Of a stretch of DNA of 64,000 nucleotides, positions 10,401-18,179 are shown piece after piece (the first letter of the stretch is position 1; every line of letters starts with the position of its first letter). The DNA comes from CAYPGJ01 sp050174775. GTDB taxonomy: Bacteria; Planctomycetota; Phycisphaerae; Phycisphaerales; UBA1924. The DNA lies in contig JBFXJP010000004.1 of the NCBI GenBank assembly GCA_050174775.1, positions 124,001 to 188,000 of the forward strand, read 5' to 3'. A program made the translations under genes and the position numbers. The notes beneath the pieces are model-generated. The model was given only the letters and a program-made list of their open reading frames with translations, did no database searches and was not told the origin of the DNA.

Positions 10401-10616
10401 TTCTGCGTGACGCAGGCCTTCTTCCCCGATAAGACATCGTGGGAGAAACTGTCGAGAGCGCTCAACGGCAAGAACGGTCCCATCGACTCGGAGCGCTTCG
10501 AGGCCTTCAGCGGCACCACCAGCCTTCCCTTCCCCCCGGGCAAGGAGAAGTGCGTCGCGGTCAAGGTGATCGATCCGCGCGGCAATGAAGTCATGGCCGT
10601 GGAGCGGCTGCGATGA
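7434..10616 (+). CDS. Site-specific DNA methyltransferase (type III-like Mod subunit)
   Basis: 1,060 residues. The amino-methyltransferase motifs are in beta-class order: the catalytic DPPY box at residues 208-211 (MIYMDPPYGIKF) precedes the SAM-binding DPTCGSGTT near residue 501. Such enzymes methylate adenine N6. The segment between them, about residues 285-498, should hold the target-recognition domain, and its DNA is markedly less GC-rich than its flanks. A C-terminal extension of about 500 residues, beyond the size of classical Mod, contains a Rossmann-like stretch (residues about 830-960) of unknown role. GTG start with GGAGG 6 bases upstream. The stop overlaps the restriction subunit (ATGA), so the two are coupled. 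Confidence 0.9.
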   Translation: MAKKKRATRSSSRSKPAHERDPSSLPLGDIRHPSAKRKNIPPARLASEGTVPALPKAQYAYNPHLPPVLRFDQHGAPDALPELINKARSASGGLTDDEARLLAEALRRHEPWLEWTGKREQPSFSVDPVALHIHERISAQAILKVAARQDASKSLFADPEQEYHEAVQFYRHDVDWANRLILGDSLQVMSSLARREDLAGKVQMIYMDPPYGIKFASNFQPEVGRRDVKDKQEDLTREPEMVRAYRDTWRLGVHSYLSYLRDRLIVARELLADTGSIFVQISDENLHRLCTIMDEVFGTSNRLGLISFVTTGGQTSDRLSSTTDYLVWYSKDAEHARYRTLYAKRGDDDQLPSTLSWYVRSSIDGRVERLSRQDLHDLDDVKSRGEPFWLADLLSRSGGESTQYQLCLDGRATTPHRGGWRTSERGMDRARAAERLQWKGDVVLLRRFRDDFWLSEVSALWTDTQQGGFRSSDKLYVVQSPTKVIERCMLMTTDPGDLVLDPTCGSGTTAYVAEQWGRRWITIDTSRVAVSIARQRLLTSKFDHFKTKATQPGRDGQPVPDPSSGFHYKTVPHITLKSIAQNVALDPIFARHEPLLDAALDKANKALADALKRDPSLPTRLALKLGKKEKEEGKRSITDADRRRWTLPPENRDPKVKWTIDPKVRAWYHWEVPFDTDPDWPQALQDAVTAYRAAWRAKMDEVNACIEASAQQEELVDQPEVERGVTRVSGPFTVEAVQPPEMSLGDVLDLTKEGAFAGESDELDRTFAVRMMEQRNELEVANISAYLDQMYRFIKADGVRFLNNKQMKWTRLDAIFESGSPSGFHAEGRWAPVGEEKPDSGERANVAVLFGPQYGPVTGPVVIEALRQAHIHGYEHVVIAGFSFDGAAQTGYDNQAHPKVKMHLAHIRPDINPGMEGLLKETPKPGSGQLFTVFGKPRITIRKSEVEPGSVEVEMEGVDIYDPVTNEIRSSTAGKVAAWFLDGDYDGRTFCVTQAFFPDKTSWEKLSRALNGKNGPIDSERFEAFSGTTSLPFPPGKEKCVAVKVIDPRGNEVMAVERLR

Positions 10617-13600
10617 GCGGTGCGAACGTCGATGTCCCGATCCAGCCCGTCGACAAGCCCATTCTCTGTTCTCCCTACGAGGCCCCGAGCACGTACTGGG
10701 AATACGACCGCTCGACCGGCATCGCGTCGAAGCGAGCGGGTCGCCGTCCGGCGCGCTACTGGTACAAGACCAAACTCGACGCCGAGGGCCAGATGTCTCT
10801 CGAACTCGACGAGGGGCAGGATGATCTCATCATCGTCAACCAGATCCGCGAGGATGTCGCCCGCTGGCGCGACAGCAACTTCGAGGGTGTGACGCCGATC
10901 ACGCGGGAACTCCTGCACCACTGGGCGTCCCCGGATCGGCCGCGCCGGCTCTTCTTCTGCCAGCTCGAGGCAGTGCAGACAATCATCTACCTGAACGAGA
11001 TCCTTCGGAGCGGGCGCTCGCCGCGATTCAAAACGCAGTTCCCCGCGCGCGATCTCGAGCGTCTCGTCGATGCGCCCGAGCACGAACAACTGCTGCCCCT
11101 CACGCGCATGGGCTGCAAGATGGCCACCGGCTCCGGCAAGACGGTCGTCATGTCCATGCTCATCGCGTGGGCCTTCTGCAACCGGGGCCGGAACCCCGCC
11201 GATGACCGCTTCCCCAGCGCGGCCCTTGTCTGCTGCCCGAACCTCACCGTGAAAGAACGCCTCGCCGTGCTGCGCCCCGACCGGGAGGACAATTACTACG
11301 CGGCCTTCGACATCGTGCCCGTGCGCCTCCGCCCCCTCATGCAGAACGGCAAGGTGCTCGTCGAAAACTGGCACCGCTTCGCCCCCGAGAGCGTGCACAA
11401 CGAGGGCGGCAAGAACTACATCGTCGTCGACAAAGGCCCCGAGTCGTTCGACGCGTACGCCCGGCGCGTGCTGGGCGAACTCTACGACCGGATGCCGATC
11501 ATGGTGCTCAACGATGAGGCGCACCACTGCTACCGACCCGCGACCATCAGCCCCGACGAACGAAAGAAAATGAGCGCGGAGGAGCGAAAGAAGGCCGAGG
11601 AGCAGAACCGCGAAGCGACCCTCTGGATCACGGGCCTCGACACGCTCAACAACGTGGAGGGTGGGAAGCCGGAAGGCCAGACCAAGCCTGGCATCGCGTT
11701 CTGCGTGGACCTGTCCGCCACGCCGTTCTACATCGCGGGCAGCGGCCATGTGGAGGGCAGCCCGTTCCCCTGGCTCGTGAGCGACTTCGGTCTCGTGGAC
11801 GCCATCGAGAGCGGCATCGTCAAAATCCCACGCCTGCCGGTGAGCGACACGACCGGCCGCCCCGAGCCGAAGTACTTCCGGCTGTGGGACGCGATCCGCG
11901 AACGACTGGAGCCCGCGGAGTTCCTGCCCGGCAAGGGCCGCAAGCCCAAGCCCGACGTCGTGTACCGCGAGGCGGAGGCCGCACTCAAGCAACTCGCCGG
12001 ACAATGGGTCGAGCGCTACGGCTACATCAAGGAAGCGACCCCGGGCCAGGCGCAGGTTCCGCCGGTCCTCATCATCGTCTGCGACAACGTCGACATCGCC
12101 GAGGTCTTCTATCGGAAGATCAGCGGCGAGGAAGCGGTCGAGAAGGTGACGGTGGAGGATGTCGAGGACGCCGAGTCGGACGGCGACGATGAGGGCGAGG
12201 ACAGTCCGCCCCCTCGGCGCAAGAGCGCGAAGAAGACCAGCAAGCAGCGCATCTCCTATGGCCACGGCGTCATCTTCCCCGACTACTTCCAAAACTCAGA
12301 AACCCGCAAGCGAACCATCCGCATCGACACGGACCTGCTCTCGAAGGCCGAGAGCGAAGACCCGACCCAGACACGCAAGGAACTCGCGGAAGAGCTGCGC
12401 CGGGTTGTCGCCACCGTCGGCAAGCCCGGTCAGCCCGGCGAACACGTTCGCTGCGTTGTCTCCGTCGCGATGCTGACGGAGGGCTGGGACGCGAACAACG
12501 TCACGCACATCCTCGGCCTGCGCGCCTTCCGCAGCCAGCTCCTCTGCGAGCAGGTCGTCGGTCGCGGCTTGCGCCGCATGGACTACACGCCCGATCCGCA
12601 GACCGGCTTCCTCACCGAAGAGTACGTCGACGTCTACGGCATCCCCTTCACCGTCATCCCCTTCAAAGGCAGGCCCTCCAACCAGACTCAGCCCGACGAC
12701 AAGCCCAAGAACCACGTCAAGGCCCTGCCCGAGCGTGCACACCTCGAAATGCGATTTCCGGTCGTCGAGGGATACGCGTTCGCGCTCCGCAAGGACCAGA
12801 TCAAGTGCGATGTGGATGCGATGGAGACCGTCGTGATCGAGCCGGGACACGAGCCCACGGCGACATTCATCTCGCCCACCGTGGCCTATCAGGAAGGCGC
12901 CCCGTCAGCAGTTGCACAGTTCGGGCGTGAACTCCAGAGCCGAGACCAGTACTACCAGCAGACTCATCTGCAGGCCATCAAGTTCATCATCGCGCGCGTC
13001 GTGGTGGACAGACTTCTGCAAGGCGTCGACGGAGGCCAGGACGCCAAGGGGCGCGTGCGCCGTCTGCGTTCCCGCCACGAACTCTTCCCCCGTGTCCTGC
13101 AGTTCGTCGAGGAGTACGTCGCGAAGAAAGTCGATTTCGGCGACGCAGACCCCAGAGAGCTCGGGCTTGAAAAGTACGCCGCACGCATCGTCGGATTCAT
13201 GTGCGATGCGATCCTCCCGGCCGACGAGGAGGGCGAGCCCCCGCTCCTCCCGGTCCTGAACCGGTACAAGCCGGTAGGCACGACCGCCGACGTCGATTTT
13301 CAAACCAAACGTCCGTGCCGCGACACCGTCAAGAGCCACGTCAATCAGGTGGTGCTCGACACCGAGACATGGGAAGCCAGCGTCGCGTTTTACCTCGAAG
13401 CCTCGAAGGTCGTGGAGCGATACGTCCGCAACGACCACCTCGGCCTCCACATCCCCTACGAGTTCCAGGGCGTCGGCCATTCCTACAGCCCCGACTTTCT
13501 CGTCCGTCTCACCTCAGGCCTTAACCTCCTCCTCGAAGTGAAGGGACACGAGGATGCGCAGACCAAGGCCAAACACCAGGCGGCCAACCGGTGGGTCGAG

Positions 13601-13753
13601 GCCGTGAACAACGCGCGCGAACACGGCGCATGGCGCTTTGAGCCCTGTCGTGATCCCCGGACCCTCGGAAGCATGTTGGAGAAACTGAACTCCGCCTTCA
13701 CGACCAAATCGACAATGACCCCGACGGGATTCGAACCCGTGTCCCCACCGTGA
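10613..13753 (+). CDS. Type III-like restriction enzyme Res subunit (DEAH helicase-nuclease)
   Basis: 1,046 residues. Superfamily 2 helicase motifs: Walker A ATGSGKT near residue 174, the DEAH box LNDEAHHC near 300, and motif VI QVVGRGLRR near 645. A C-terminal PD-(D/E)xK nuclease core is visible as YSPDFLV then LLLEVKG (about residues 957-977). Together with Mod this forms a restriction system that translocates on and cleaves unmethylated foreign DNA; the overall layout resembles the BPTD_3080-type restriction endonucleases. The last dozen codons (TMTPTGFEPVSPP) are antisense tRNA-Glu sequence, so the native C-terminus was probably just before them and the frame was extended at the junction with the tRNA. 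Confidence 0.9.
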   Translation: MSGANVDVPIQPVDKPILCSPYEAPSTYWEYDRSTGIASKRAGRRPARYWYKTKLDAEGQMSLELDEGQDDLIIVNQIREDVARWRDSNFEGVTPITRELLHHWASPDRPRRLFFCQLEAVQTIIYLNEILRSGRSPRFKTQFPARDLERLVDAPEHEQLLPLTRMGCKMATGSGKTVVMSMLIAWAFCNRGRNPADDRFPSAALVCCPNLTVKERLAVLRPDREDNYYAAFDIVPVRLRPLMQNGKVLVENWHRFAPESVHNEGGKNYIVVDKGPESFDAYARRVLGELYDRMPIMVLNDEAHHCYRPATISPDERKKMSAEERKKAEEQNREATLWITGLDTLNNVEGGKPEGQTKPGIAFCVDLSATPFYIAGSGHVEGSPFPWLVSDFGLVDAIESGIVKIPRLPVSDTTGRPEPKYFRLWDAIRERLEPAEFLPGKGRKPKPDVVYREAEAALKQLAGQWVERYGYIKEATPGQAQVPPVLIIVCDNVDIAEVFYRKISGEEAVEKVTVEDVEDAESDGDDEGEDSPPPRRKSAKKTSKQRISYGHGVIFPDYFQNSETRKRTIRIDTDLLSKAESEDPTQTRKELAEELRRVVATVGKPGQPGEHVRCVVSVAMLTEGWDANNVTHILGLRAFRSQLLCEQVVGRGLRRMDYTPDPQTGFLTEEYVDVYGIPFTVIPFKGRPSNQTQPDDKPKNHVKALPERAHLEMRFPVVEGYAFALRKDQIKCDVDAMETVVIEPGHEPTATFISPTVAYQEGAPSAVAQFGRELQSRDQYYQQTHLQAIKFIIARVVVDRLLQGVDGGQDAKGRVRRLRSRHELFPRVLQFVEEYVAKKVDFGDADPRELGLEKYAARIVGFMCDAILPADEEGEPPLLPVLNRYKPVGTTADVDFQTKRPCRDTVKSHVNQVVLDTETWEASVAFYLEASKVVERYVRNDHLGLHIPYEFQGVGHSYSPDFLVRLTSGLNLLLEVKGHEDAQTKAKHQAANRWVEAVNNAREHGAWRFEPCRDPRTLGSMLEKLNSAFTTKSTMTPTGFEPVSPP

Positions 13754-13790
13754 AAGGGTGGTGTCCTAGACCAGGCTAGACGACGGGGCC
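13716..13790 (-). tRNA. tRNA-Glu (anticodon TTC)
   Basis: Read on the minus strand it folds as a standard cloverleaf. A 7-bp acceptor stem begins GGCCCCG and ends CGGGGTC with discriminator A. The anticodon loop is CTTTCAC inside a CCACC/GGTGG stem, giving anticodon TTC. The T arm carries GGTTCGAATCC. CCA is not encoded. The 3' half is overlapped on the opposite strand by the end of the Res reading frame, which places the restriction module directly at the tRNA 3' end. Confidence 0.97.
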
Positions 13791-13917
13791 ATGCGCACCG
13801 GGCCGGTCTCGGCCCGGGGAGGGGCGAGTATAGCCGCCGCTCACAAGGGTTGCCGTATTCACGCCCTTTGCGCGCGCACCGCCCGCAACTAGGCCCTCTC
13901 GGCCATAATTCGGGGAT

Positions 13918-14634
13918 ATGCACGAACCGCTGATTCTCTGCCCCCTGGAGCACGAGGCGCGGGCTCTGCGCGCACGCCTCAAGCCACTGCGGGTCGAAGT
14001 CTGTGGGCCGGGCAGAGCCGTCGGGCCCAGAGTCAGGGCCCTCTGCGAGCCAAGGCCGAGGCTCGTGGTGCTCGCAGGGCTCTGCGGCGGGCTGGTGGAG
14101 TGCGAGATCGTGCCCCGGATCACGCGCGTCATCAGCACACGTGGGCAGGTGTGGCGCGTGCCGGTGACGCTGCGCGAGTCAGGGCAAGGAGTTGCGCCAG
14201 GTGGGTCGGGGCGGACGCGCCGCTTGCATGAGAGCCGTGAGGAGCGCGACGGCGCCACGCTGATCGGGGTCGATGAGGTGGTGCGGAGCGCGCGGGCAAA
14301 GCGGGCGCTGGGCGAGCGGTTCGGGGGCGAGCTGTGCGACATGGAGTCGCACCACTTCGCGTTCGCGTGCGTGGACATCGGGGTGCGTTGGGGCGTGGTG
14401 CGGGGCGTGTCGGACGGGCCGGCGGATGAGCTGCCCCGGGGCGTGGAGCGGCTGGTGGATGCACAGGGGGATGCAAAGCTCGGGGCCGCGTTGCGGCACT
14501 GCGCGACGAGACCCTGGGAGATCGGGAGTCTGCTGCGGCTGAAGAAGCGGAGCGAGGAGGCGTTGGAACACGTTGCCAGTGCTGTTGAGGAGTTGATCCG
14601 AACGGAGGAGCGCGATGGCGTCCGCTCGGCTTGA
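13918..14634 (+). CDS. Nucleoside phosphorylase superfamily protein
   Basis: 238 residues. The N-terminal PLILCPLEHEARAL and the pair CDMESHHFAFAC and VRGVSDGPADEL match the phosphorylase/uridine phosphorylase fold (active-site ME and the late SD acid). Family members cleave N-glycosidic bonds of nucleosides; related groups include MTA/SAH nucleosidase, futalosine hydrolase MqnB and hopanoid-associated HpnG. The window also encodes MqnC, so a futalosine hydrolase role is possible but not shown by any specific motif. The last 20 bases overlap nadD, suggesting a two-gene unit. Confidence 0.65.
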   Translation: MHEPLILCPLEHEARALRARLKPLRVEVCGPGRAVGPRVRALCEPRPRLVVLAGLCGGLVECEIVPRITRVISTRGQVWRVPVTLRESGQGVAPGGSGRTRRLHESREERDGATLIGVDEVVRSARAKRALGERFGGELCDMESHHFAFACVDIGVRWGVVRGVSDGPADELPRGVERLVDAQGDAKLGAALRHCATRPWEIGSLLRLKKRSEEALEHVASAVEELIRTEERDGVRSA

Positions 14635-15310
14635 CGATTCCCTGGTCGGCCCGTGCCCCGTTCCGGCGGGCGTGCGTCTCGTGCTCGTCTTCGGCGGCAC
14701 GTTCGACCCGGTGACGCGCGCGCACACGCGGATCGCGGAGGCCGCGGCCAAGGGGATCGGGGCGGACTGGACGCTGTTCGTGCCTGCGAAGCGGAACCCG
14801 CTCAAGCGTGAGGGGCCGGCGGCGAGCGATGCGGACCGGGTGCAGATGCTGCGGCTTGCGCTCGGGGGGGCAGAGCGTGTCGGTGTGTCCACGCTTGAGG
14901 TGGAGCGCGAGGGCGCGTCGTACACCATCGACACGGTTCGGGAGTTGCAAAGGCGCGTCGGGGAGGGTGTGACGCTCCGGCTGCTGATCGGGGCGGATCA
15001 GGCGCTAGGGTTCCACCAGTGGCGCGAGCACGAGGCGCTGCTGCGCGAGGCGGAGCCTGTGGTGGCGTTGCGTCCGCCGATACGGACCCGGGAGGAGTTG
15101 GTCGCACGTCTGAGCGAGCAGTGGGGGGGTGAGGGGGCGCACCGTTGGGGGGAGCGGGTGGTGGACGGGCCGCTGCTCGACGTTGCGGCAACAGAGGTGC
15201 GGGAGGCTCTGGAGCGGGAGGGAGGGGAGGGCTCCACGGCGCATGGAGCGCTCCATGAGGCAGTGAGAGGGCATATCCGAGCCCACGACTTGTACGCCAA
15301 GCGTGCGTAG
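14615..15310 (+). CDS. nadD: Nicotinate-nucleotide adenylyltransferase
   Basis: 231 residues. The nucleotidyltransferase motif GGTFDPVTRAH lies at residues 27-37 (family form GGTFDPxHxGH, so the first histidine is replaced by Thr here). It is followed by FVPAKRNPLKRE, and ATEVREAL stands in place of the ISSTxIR element. NadD adenylates nicotinate mononucleotide to deamido-NAD. GGAGGAG 4-5 bases upstream of ATG 14615 supports this start, inside the upstream gene. The substituted active-site motif is the only oddity; the overall match remains good. rimO follows after 23 bases. Confidence 0.82.
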   Translation: MASARLDDSLVGPCPVPAGVRLVLVFGGTFDPVTRAHTRIAEAAAKGIGADWTLFVPAKRNPLKREGPAASDADRVQMLRLALGGAERVGVSTLEVEREGASYTIDTVRELQRRVGEGVTLRLLIGADQALGFHQWREHEALLREAEPVVALRPPIRTREELVARLSEQWGGEGAHRWGERVVDGPLLDVAATEVREALEREGGEGSTAHGALHEAVRGHIRAHDLYAKRA

Positions 15311-15333
15311 GGACGGACTACACTTGCTCCCTT

Positions 15334-17055
15334 ATGCCCAAGGCCCCGAGCCAGCCCATCCCGACAGACTCCACGCCGCTTGGCGAGGGTGTTCGCACCG
15401 TCTCCTTCGTGAGCCTGGGGTGCCCCAAGAACCTGGTGGACTCCGAGAAGATGCTGGGGTTGCTGGCCGAGGACGGGCTGGAGGTGGTGTCGGCTGAGGC
15501 TGGGGATGCGGCGGACGCGGTGGTGGTGAACACGTGTGGGTTCCTGGAGGCGAGCAAGGAGGAATCGCTGGGGGTGATCCGGGAGGCCTTGGAGCGCAAG
15601 GCCCGGGGTGAGGTGAAGCGCGTGATCGTGGCGGGGTGCCTGGTGCAGCGGCACCGGTCGAAGATCACGGAGTGGGTCCCGGGCGTGGATGCGCTCGTGG
15701 GGGTGTTCGATCGGGACCACATCGTCGAGGCGGTGCGCGGCCCGGAGATGCGCGAGGTGCGGACGGTGGGCGTGGCTGAGCGCGGCACGCTGTCGGACGC
15801 GGCCAAGGGGTTGCCGTACTGGGTGGCGGGCAACGCGCTGCAGGCCGCGAAGGAGCGGGGCAGGAACGTCGTCGGCCTGACGGTGAACGGGAAGGACGGG
15901 AAGGGGATCGGGTACTTCGAGTCGGACAGCGCGCGGATGCGCCTGACGCCGAGGCATTACGCGTACCTGCGCGTGAGTGAGGGGTGCAACCAGAACTGCG
16001 CGTTCTGCACGATCCCGTCGATCCGCGGGAAGATGCGGAGCAAGCCGATCGAGGTGATCGTCGAGGAGGCTCGCGAGCTGTTGCGCGACGGGGCGTTCGA
16101 GCTGAACCTCATCGGGCAGGACACGACGAGCTACGGGGATGACATCGGGGTCGGGTTCGATGCCGCGCACAGGGGGGACGGGTACGGCGCGATGGGTGGG
16201 CTGCCGAGGCTGCTTGAAGCGGTGGACCGGGTGGTCGAGGAGGAGGGAGTGGGGGGGGCGGAGCAGCGCGGGTGGGTGCGTCTCATGTACGCGTACCCGA
16301 CGACGTTCAGCAATGAGATGATCGACGCCATCGCGGGCCTGCGCAACATCGTGAAGTACATCGACATCCCGCTGCAGCACGCGAGCGACGCGATGCTCAA
16401 GGCGATGCGCCGCAACGTGAGCGCGGCCCATCAGCGCGAACTGATCGAGAAGCTGCGCGAGCGCATCCCCGGCATGGCCGTGCGGACCACCTTCATCACG
16501 GGCTTCCCGGGCGAGACGGAGGAGGACCACGAAGCGCTGCTGGGGTTCATCGAGGACATGCGCTTCGACATGCTCGGCGTGTTCGAGTACTCGAAGGAGG
16601 AGGGCACGGTGGCGGGGCGCTTGGAGAGCGACCCCGTGTTGGCCGTGCCCGCGGACGTGAAGGCGCGGCGCAAGGACGAGATCATGCGTCTGCAGCAGTC
16701 GATCGCGTTCGAGCAGGCCGAGTTCCTTGCAGAGCAGTACGACGCATCGAGCCCGGGCGATTCGGGCGTGCGGTTCGACGTGCTGATCGATCGTGTGGGC
16801 CCAGCGCGGATCAACGAGCGCGGCGACGCTGAGAGCGGTGAGACGCCGGGAGTGTCCCGCAAGGGCGCGGGGCCGGCGCACTCCGCGGTCGGTCGCGCGT
16901 ACTTCCAGGCGCCGCAGATCGACAGCGTGATCTACGTGCAGAGCGGGCGTGCGCTGCGGGCCGGGGAGGTGGTGCGTTGCACGGTGATCGGCTCGGAGGG
17001 GTACGACCTGATCGCGGCGCCGTGCGATGAGCTCGAGGGTGTGGGCGCGCGATAA
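15334..17055 (+). CDS. rimO: Ribosomal protein S12 methylthiotransferase RimO
   Basis: Radical-SAM methylthiotransferase that modifies an Asp of ribosomal protein S12. The N-terminal UPF0004 domain has VSLGCPKNLVDSE. The radical-SAM cluster cysteines are C218, C222 and C225 in EGCNQNCAFCTIPSIRGK, followed by a TRAM-like C-terminus. At 573 residues it is about 120 longer than usual; extra segments lie before the radical-SAM domain (about residues 150-205) and within the TRAM region (about 490-530). ATG start. It lies in the same direction as nadD. Confidence 0.93.
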   Translation: MPKAPSQPIPTDSTPLGEGVRTVSFVSLGCPKNLVDSEKMLGLLAEDGLEVVSAEAGDAADAVVVNTCGFLEASKEESLGVIREALERKARGEVKRVIVAGCLVQRHRSKITEWVPGVDALVGVFDRDHIVEAVRGPEMREVRTVGVAERGTLSDAAKGLPYWVAGNALQAAKERGRNVVGLTVNGKDGKGIGYFESDSARMRLTPRHYAYLRVSEGCNQNCAFCTIPSIRGKMRSKPIEVIVEEARELLRDGAFELNLIGQDTTSYGDDIGVGFDAAHRGDGYGAMGGLPRLLEAVDRVVEEEGVGGAEQRGWVRLMYAYPTTFSNEMIDAIAGLRNIVKYIDIPLQHASDAMLKAMRRNVSAAHQRELIEKLRERIPGMAVRTTFITGFPGETEEDHEALLGFIEDMRFDMLGVFEYSKEEGTVAGRLESDPVLAVPADVKARRKDEIMRLQQSIAFEQAEFLAEQYDASSPGDSGVRFDVLIDRVGPARINERGDAESGETPGVSRKGAGPAHSAVGRAYFQAPQIDSVIYVQSGRALRAGEVVRCTVIGSEGYDLIAAPCDELEGVGAR

Positions 17056-17090
17056 CCCCCGCGAGGCGTGTCGTGTCGCTCGCGGGGGGT
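17055..17090 (+). terminator. Strong hairpin after rimO
   Basis: A perfect stem of at least 10 bp (arms about 17056-17065 and 17079-17088) begins at the rimO stop codon. It sits between two convergent genes. No U-run follows on either strand, so it is a possible transcript-end structure and not a textbook intrinsic terminator. Confidence 0.4.
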
Positions 17091-17178
17091 GTGTTCGCGT
17101 CTGCGGTCTTGGTGCGGGGCCACAAGCTCCGCGTGGTTCCGTGATCCGATTCTCAATCCAGGCCGCGGACGTAAGTAC

Positions 17179-18078
17179 TTACGGCTGCGGTGTTACCGAG
17201 GTTCCGGTGACCGGTTGCGAATCGAAGCGAACGTTCGTTGACGCTGAGGTTTGTCCGGTAACGCCGACGTAGCGGCCGACGTGTGAGGGCGTGCCGGAGT
17301 AGCCGGGCCAGAAGGGGTAGCCGGCGATCTGACGGTGGATGTAGTCCGGGGCGCGGATGATGAGATTGCCGTTGAGAAACTGGAGCGATGCGCCGTCGCC
17401 GCCGTTCTGGATCCACTGCTCGGGCTCGACCGTCTGCAGGAGGATGTCGACGATGCGCTGCGCGGACACTTCCTCGCGCTCCCCGAGCGCCTGCATGTTG
17501 GGGTCGTTGAACAGCCCGCCTCCTCCGCCACCGCCGCCGCGCTGCGTGGCTTGCTGGAGGACGGTGTCGAGGTCGAGCTCCGGCACATCGACAAAGTCGG
17601 GCACGGCGAAGGTGAGGTCCTGGATGTCGTAGATCTTCACGGACGAGGCGCGGTTGAGGCGCGACTTGGGCCCGATCTGCACGCCCCCGGCGGGGGTGAG
17701 CTGCCACGTCGCGGCGTCGAGCGTGTTGCCCGTCTTCTCGAGCACGCGCTCGAGAAGCGAGAGCACCGTCTCGTTGCGGACGCTCACGCTGATCTTCGTG
17801 TCCTTGTCGAGACCGGAGATGGCGCCCTGATCCGTGACCCACAGGGGCTCGAGATCGAGGTCCGCGTACTGCGCGATGAAGATGAGGACGTCCTCGAGGC
17901 GCGAATCCTTCAGCTCGATCTCGACGTTCTTGTGCAGCCGCTCGAGCGAGACGCGTCGCGGGTCGACGCTCGCCACTCGACGCGTGGCGGGGGGCGCACT
18001 CTGCGCGAGGGCTGCGGAGAATGGGGCCATGCCGAGTGCGGCGATCGAGAGGGAAACGGCCAGGGCGCGGGTGGTCAT
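17179..18078 (-). CDS. Secreted protein with secretin/TonB short N-terminal-like domain
   Basis: 299 residues. A signal peptide (MTTRALAVSLSIAALGMAPF, cleavage near ALAQ) is followed by a VEIELKDSRLEDVLIFIAQY-type segment, characteristic of the STN/secretin N0 domain, then a second N-domain-like region (LQFLNGNLIIRAPDYIHRQI). A glycine run (GGGGGGGG near residue 190) forms a linker. There is no secretin barrel. Planctomycetes carry many such periplasmic orphan N-domain proteins. The function is unknown. ATG 18078. The upstream minus-strand gene ends 101 bases earlier, so co-transcription is possible. Confidence 0.7.
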   Translation of the reverse strand: MTTRALAVSLSIAALGMAPFSAALAQSAPPATRRVASVDPRRVSLERLHKNVEIELKDSRLEDVLIFIAQYADLDLEPLWVTDQGAISGLDKDTKISVSVRNETVLSLLERVLEKTGNTLDAATWQLTPAGGVQIGPKSRLNRASSVKIYDIQDLTFAVPDFVDVPELDLDTVLQQATQRGGGGGGGGLFNDPNMQALGEREEVSAQRIVDILLQTVEPEQWIQNGGDGASLQFLNGNLIIRAPDYIHRQIAGYPFWPGYSGTPSHVGRYVGVTGQTSASTNVRFDSQPVTGTSVTPQP

Positions 18079-18179
18079 GAAAAGAGATCTCCCGGTCTAC
18101 AGGATCGGCCCGAGGGGAACGACGGTGCAGGATACGCCCGGAAACTCGCCCCGGTTGCTCCGTCTGGCGCGGGCGTCTG

